Origin: Nitrospirota bacterium
Lineage (GTDB): Bacteria; Nitrospirota; Thermodesulfovibrionia; Thermodesulfovibrionales; Dissulfurispiraceae
Reading direction: 5' to 3'
DNA length: 42,071 nt
Assembly: GCA_009773415.1 (NCBI GenBank)
Contig: WSNO01000023.1
Span: forward strand, 1-42,071
Part shown: in pieces, positions 40,471 to 42,071 of the stretch
Layout: every line of letters begins with the position of its first letter
Position numbering within the stretch: position 1 is the stretch's first letter
Notes under the pieces: model-generated
What the model saw: the letters and a program-made list of their open reading frames with translations, nothing else
Databases searched by the model: none
Told to the model about the DNA's origin: nothing
Translations under genes and position numbers: made by a program

Positions 40471-40800
40471 ATGCTTGAGGGACTTTTGGGGAACATTACG
40501 GTCGAGAAGATTCTGTTTTTTCTGCTGGTCTATGAGGAAGGCTATCCGCGTGGCATGGCCACAATATTCGACGTTCCGGTCAACAGGATTCAACAACAGC
40601 TCAGACGCCTTGAAGACAATGGCATTGTTGTCAGCAGACTGACCGGCAAGGTGAGGATTTACACGTTCAACCCGCGATACCCCTTTCTCAGAGAGCTAAA
40701 AGCCCTTATAGAGCGAGCTTTTGCATTCGTTCCGGATCAAGAGAAAGACAAGTACTATCGCCTGCGGACACGACCTCGACGAACTGGCAAACCATCATGA
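40471..40800 (+). CDS. Winged helix-turn-helix transcriptional regulator
   Basis: 109 residues with the pattern of a small wHTH: ILFFLLVYEEGYPRGMATIF, then VPVNRIQQQLRRLEDNGIVVSRLTGKVRIYTFNPRYPF, that is recognition helix and wing. A basic C-terminal tail follows (RLRTRPRRTGKPS). AGGAG lies six bases before the ATG. Together with the paired operator over its own promoter, it probably represses its own transcription, as antitoxin-type regulators do. The following gene is a nucleotidyltransferase-like protein, a known pairing in accessory regions. Confidence 0.8.
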   Translation: MLEGLLGNITVEKILFFLLVYEEGYPRGMATIFDVPVNRIQQQLRRLEDNGIVVSRLTGKVRIYTFNPRYPFLRELKALIERAFAFVPDQEKDKYYRLRTRPRRTGKPS

Positions 40801-40844
40801 AGATAAACTGATCGAAGATTGATAGCAAGGATCTTGCCGCTCTT

Positions 40845-41354
40845 GTGACGGAAACTCTGCAGCGCAATGGGATTGATGCTTTGCTCGTCGGAGGCGCTTG
40901 CGTTTCGATCTATACCGCCAATAAATATATTTCCGGCGATCTCGATTTTGTCTCTCATGGCACAATGAAAGAGATTGCAAAGACTCTTGAGCAGATCGGA
41001 TTTCACAAAAAAAGCTCACGCCATTTTGAGCGCAACGATTGCCAGTTTTTTATAGAATTTGTAGCGCCCCCCGCTGCTGTCGGCAGCGAGCCGATAACAA
41101 CGCCTTTTGAACTGACATCCAAATACGGGAAAATTCTCCTGCTCTCTCCAACAGATGCCATTAAAGACCGTCTTGCCGCCTATTATCATTGGAACGACTT
41201 TCAGGCACTCGATCAGGCGGTCATGGTTGCCAAAGATCAGAATGTCAATATCTCTGAAATCGAGCGTTGGTCTATTGCCGAAGGCTTCGGCGAAAAGTAT
41301 CAAAATTTCCTTCTGTCATGTACACCTCGATCACGCAAACGGAAACCCGATTAA
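40845..41354 (+). CDS. Nucleotidyltransferase-like protein (DUF6036/AbiEii-like)
   Basis: 169 residues from the GTG at 40845. LLVGGACVSIYTANKYISGDLDFV is the first part of the nucleotidyltransferase fold (GG with the D-x-D pair), followed by CQFFIEFVAPP as the third acidic strand and LLSPTDAIKDRLAAYYHWND as the conserved C-terminal helix. The start is unclear. The wHTH stop overlaps an ATG at 40797 (ATGA) in this frame, but TGA at 40809-40811 interrupts after MKIN; ATT at 40818 or GTG at 40845 would restart. The pair may be a toxin-antitoxin module; this is inference from context. Confidence 0.7.
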   Translation: MTETLQRNGIDALLVGGACVSIYTANKYISGDLDFVSHGTMKEIAKTLEQIGFHKKSSRHFERNDCQFFIEFVAPPAAVGSEPITTPFELTSKYGKILLLSPTDAIKDRLAAYYHWNDFQALDQAVMVAKDQNVNISEIERWSIAEGFGEKYQNFLLSCTPRSRKRKPD

Positions 41355-41543
41355 CACCGTCTGCTGTCCTATAAAACCCAAACTTTCCGCAAAATATTTC
41401 CAACAGTTCAAATTAATTTTATACGACTTATCCAACATTTCTTTGTCGCCTGTTACTTTTGTTTTCAGATTGGGATCGTATACAGGAAGAAGTGCCCGCT
41501 CCCAAGCCGCCCTACCCCCATAATTGGAGTTTGATTTCATCAA
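41331..41543 (-). CDS. Doubtful small open reading frame
   Basis: A 70-codon minus-strand frame overlaps the end of the nucleotidyltransferase gene. It contains SNYGGRAAWERALLPVYDP and GDKEMLDKSYKINLN. I recognise no family, signal or membrane segment. It may be a fragment or chance. It is the only candidate inside the otherwise gene-free stretch 41355-41745. Confidence 0.15.
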   Translation of the reverse strand: MMKSNSNYGGRAAWERALLPVYDPNLKTKVTGDKEMLDKSYKINLNCWKYFAESLGFIGQQTVLIGFPFA

Positions 41544-41745
41544 AAAGAGTTCGCATCAAATACTCCAAAAATTAGGACTTTTTTTCCTCGATTTAGGACT
41601 CCCAACTCCTTTTCCTCTTCTCATCATAATCACAGTATAAAGACTGTCATCATCCTTTAAAACCGGCAAAGAACTGACTTCCTCAGAAGTGGCTCAGGTT
41701 GTTTGGACAGGCGCAGGCGATTCATAAGTGGGAAGCTGCTCAGCA
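41355..41745. other. AT-rich stretch between the accessory pair and the IS end
   Basis: No convincing gene, apart from the doubtful frame at 41331-41543. TTAGGACT occurs twice (near 41573 and 41593). The sequence GTGGCTCAGGTTGTTTGGACA near 41690-41710 may be the terminal inverted repeat of the IS3 element that follows, judged by position and TG-like end; the other end is outside the window. Confidence 0.3.
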
Positions 41746-42071
41746 TCATGCTGCCCGCTCATGCGGCAGTATAGTCCAGCAAACCTCATCGGGCGTTTTG
41801 TAGTCAAGCGCCTGATGATGACGCCGGCAATTGTACTTCTCCATGTAGTTCGCTATCCCCTGTCTCAGTTCGATCATCGTGCCGTGTGCCTTCGGATGCA
41901 CCTCCTCGTATTTCAATGACCGCCACAGCCGCTCGATAAAGACGTTGTCCATCCACCGACCCTTGCCGTCCTTGCTGATTCTGATGCCATGCTCTTTGAG
42001 CATATCCGTAAAATCCGTGCTCGTAAACTGACTGCCCTGGTCGGTGTTGAATATCTCAGGACGACCATATC
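41746..42071 (-). mobile_element. IS3-family transposase (OrfB), partial at window end
   Basis: The frame runs off the window edge and reads YGRPEIFNTDQGSQFTS (second Asp), HGIRISKDGKGRWMDNVF, IERLWRSLKYEE (catalytic Glu) and ends HHQALDYKTPDEVCW plus a short tail. This is the C-terminal part of an IS3-type DDE transposase, intact as far as seen. It differs from the broken copy at 1-451, so two IS3 lineages are present. Confidence 0.92.

Overview
The window reads as a chromosomal segment of an anaerobic, Gram-negative, moderately GC-rich bacterium. Three things suggest this: a MetV-MetF type methylene-tetrahydrofolate reductase pair, a corrinoid-style core methionine synthase, and a sigma-54 controlled type IV pilus locus with an isolated atpB-atpE pair. 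This mix fits Nitrospirota (Thermodesulfovibrionia-like) or a former deltaproteobacterial lineage. That placement is inference from gene content, not from a marker-gene comparison. Both ends of the window lie inside different IS3-family transposases, as expected where an assembly breaks at repeats.

Layout. 1-451: decayed IS3 transposase. 499-762: tRNA-Gln and tRNA-Glu with promoter and terminator. 759-5190 (minus strand): argD-argF-rpiB-glyA-nrdR. 5310-8948 (plus strand): a one-carbon cluster, 5-formyl-THF cyclo-ligase, folE, folD, metV, metF. 8971-13525: pilC, the PilS/PilR two-component system and pilA, with a near-consensus sigma-54 promoter ahead of pilA. 13694-22606: a GT-C-like membrane protein, then eight tightly packed genes for an amino sugar and its lipid-linked transfer (oxidoreductase, two acyltransferases, two aminotransferases, epimerase, methyltransferase, GT2 transferase). 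22607-23393: a dead MNT/HEPN nucleotidyltransferase module. 23511-27776: a 1421-residue fusion of two CoA-enzyme activase ATPase domains with dehydratase-like domains. 27906-28001: a 31-residue basic protein. 28036-29933: a secreted NlpC/P60-like protein and the core methionine synthase, divergently transcribed. 29958-34446: tmk-holB-ricT-metG. 34458-38026: radC, a stand-alone IMP cyclohydrolase, a protoglobin-PsiE fusion, and purD. 38143-39172: atpB-atpE. 39285-39692: a RibL-like nucleotidyltransferase. 39765-41745: tRNA-Ala followed by a more AT-rich accessory patch with an integrase remnant and an apparently autoregulated winged-helix/nucleotidyltransferase pair. 41746-42071: IS3 transposase.

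How the parts may work together. glyA, folD, metV, metF and the core methionine synthase describe C1 flow from serine or formate to methyl-THF and to methionine through a corrinoid carrier, which suggests a Wood-Ljungdahl methyl branch. The pil locus and the sugar cluster sit next to each other, so pilin or surface glycosylation is a reasonable but unproven link. The least familiar gene is the haem-globin/PsiE membrane fusion between two purine genes. The cleanest regulatory logic seen directly is the pilA sigma-54 promoter and the paired operator at 40424-40459.
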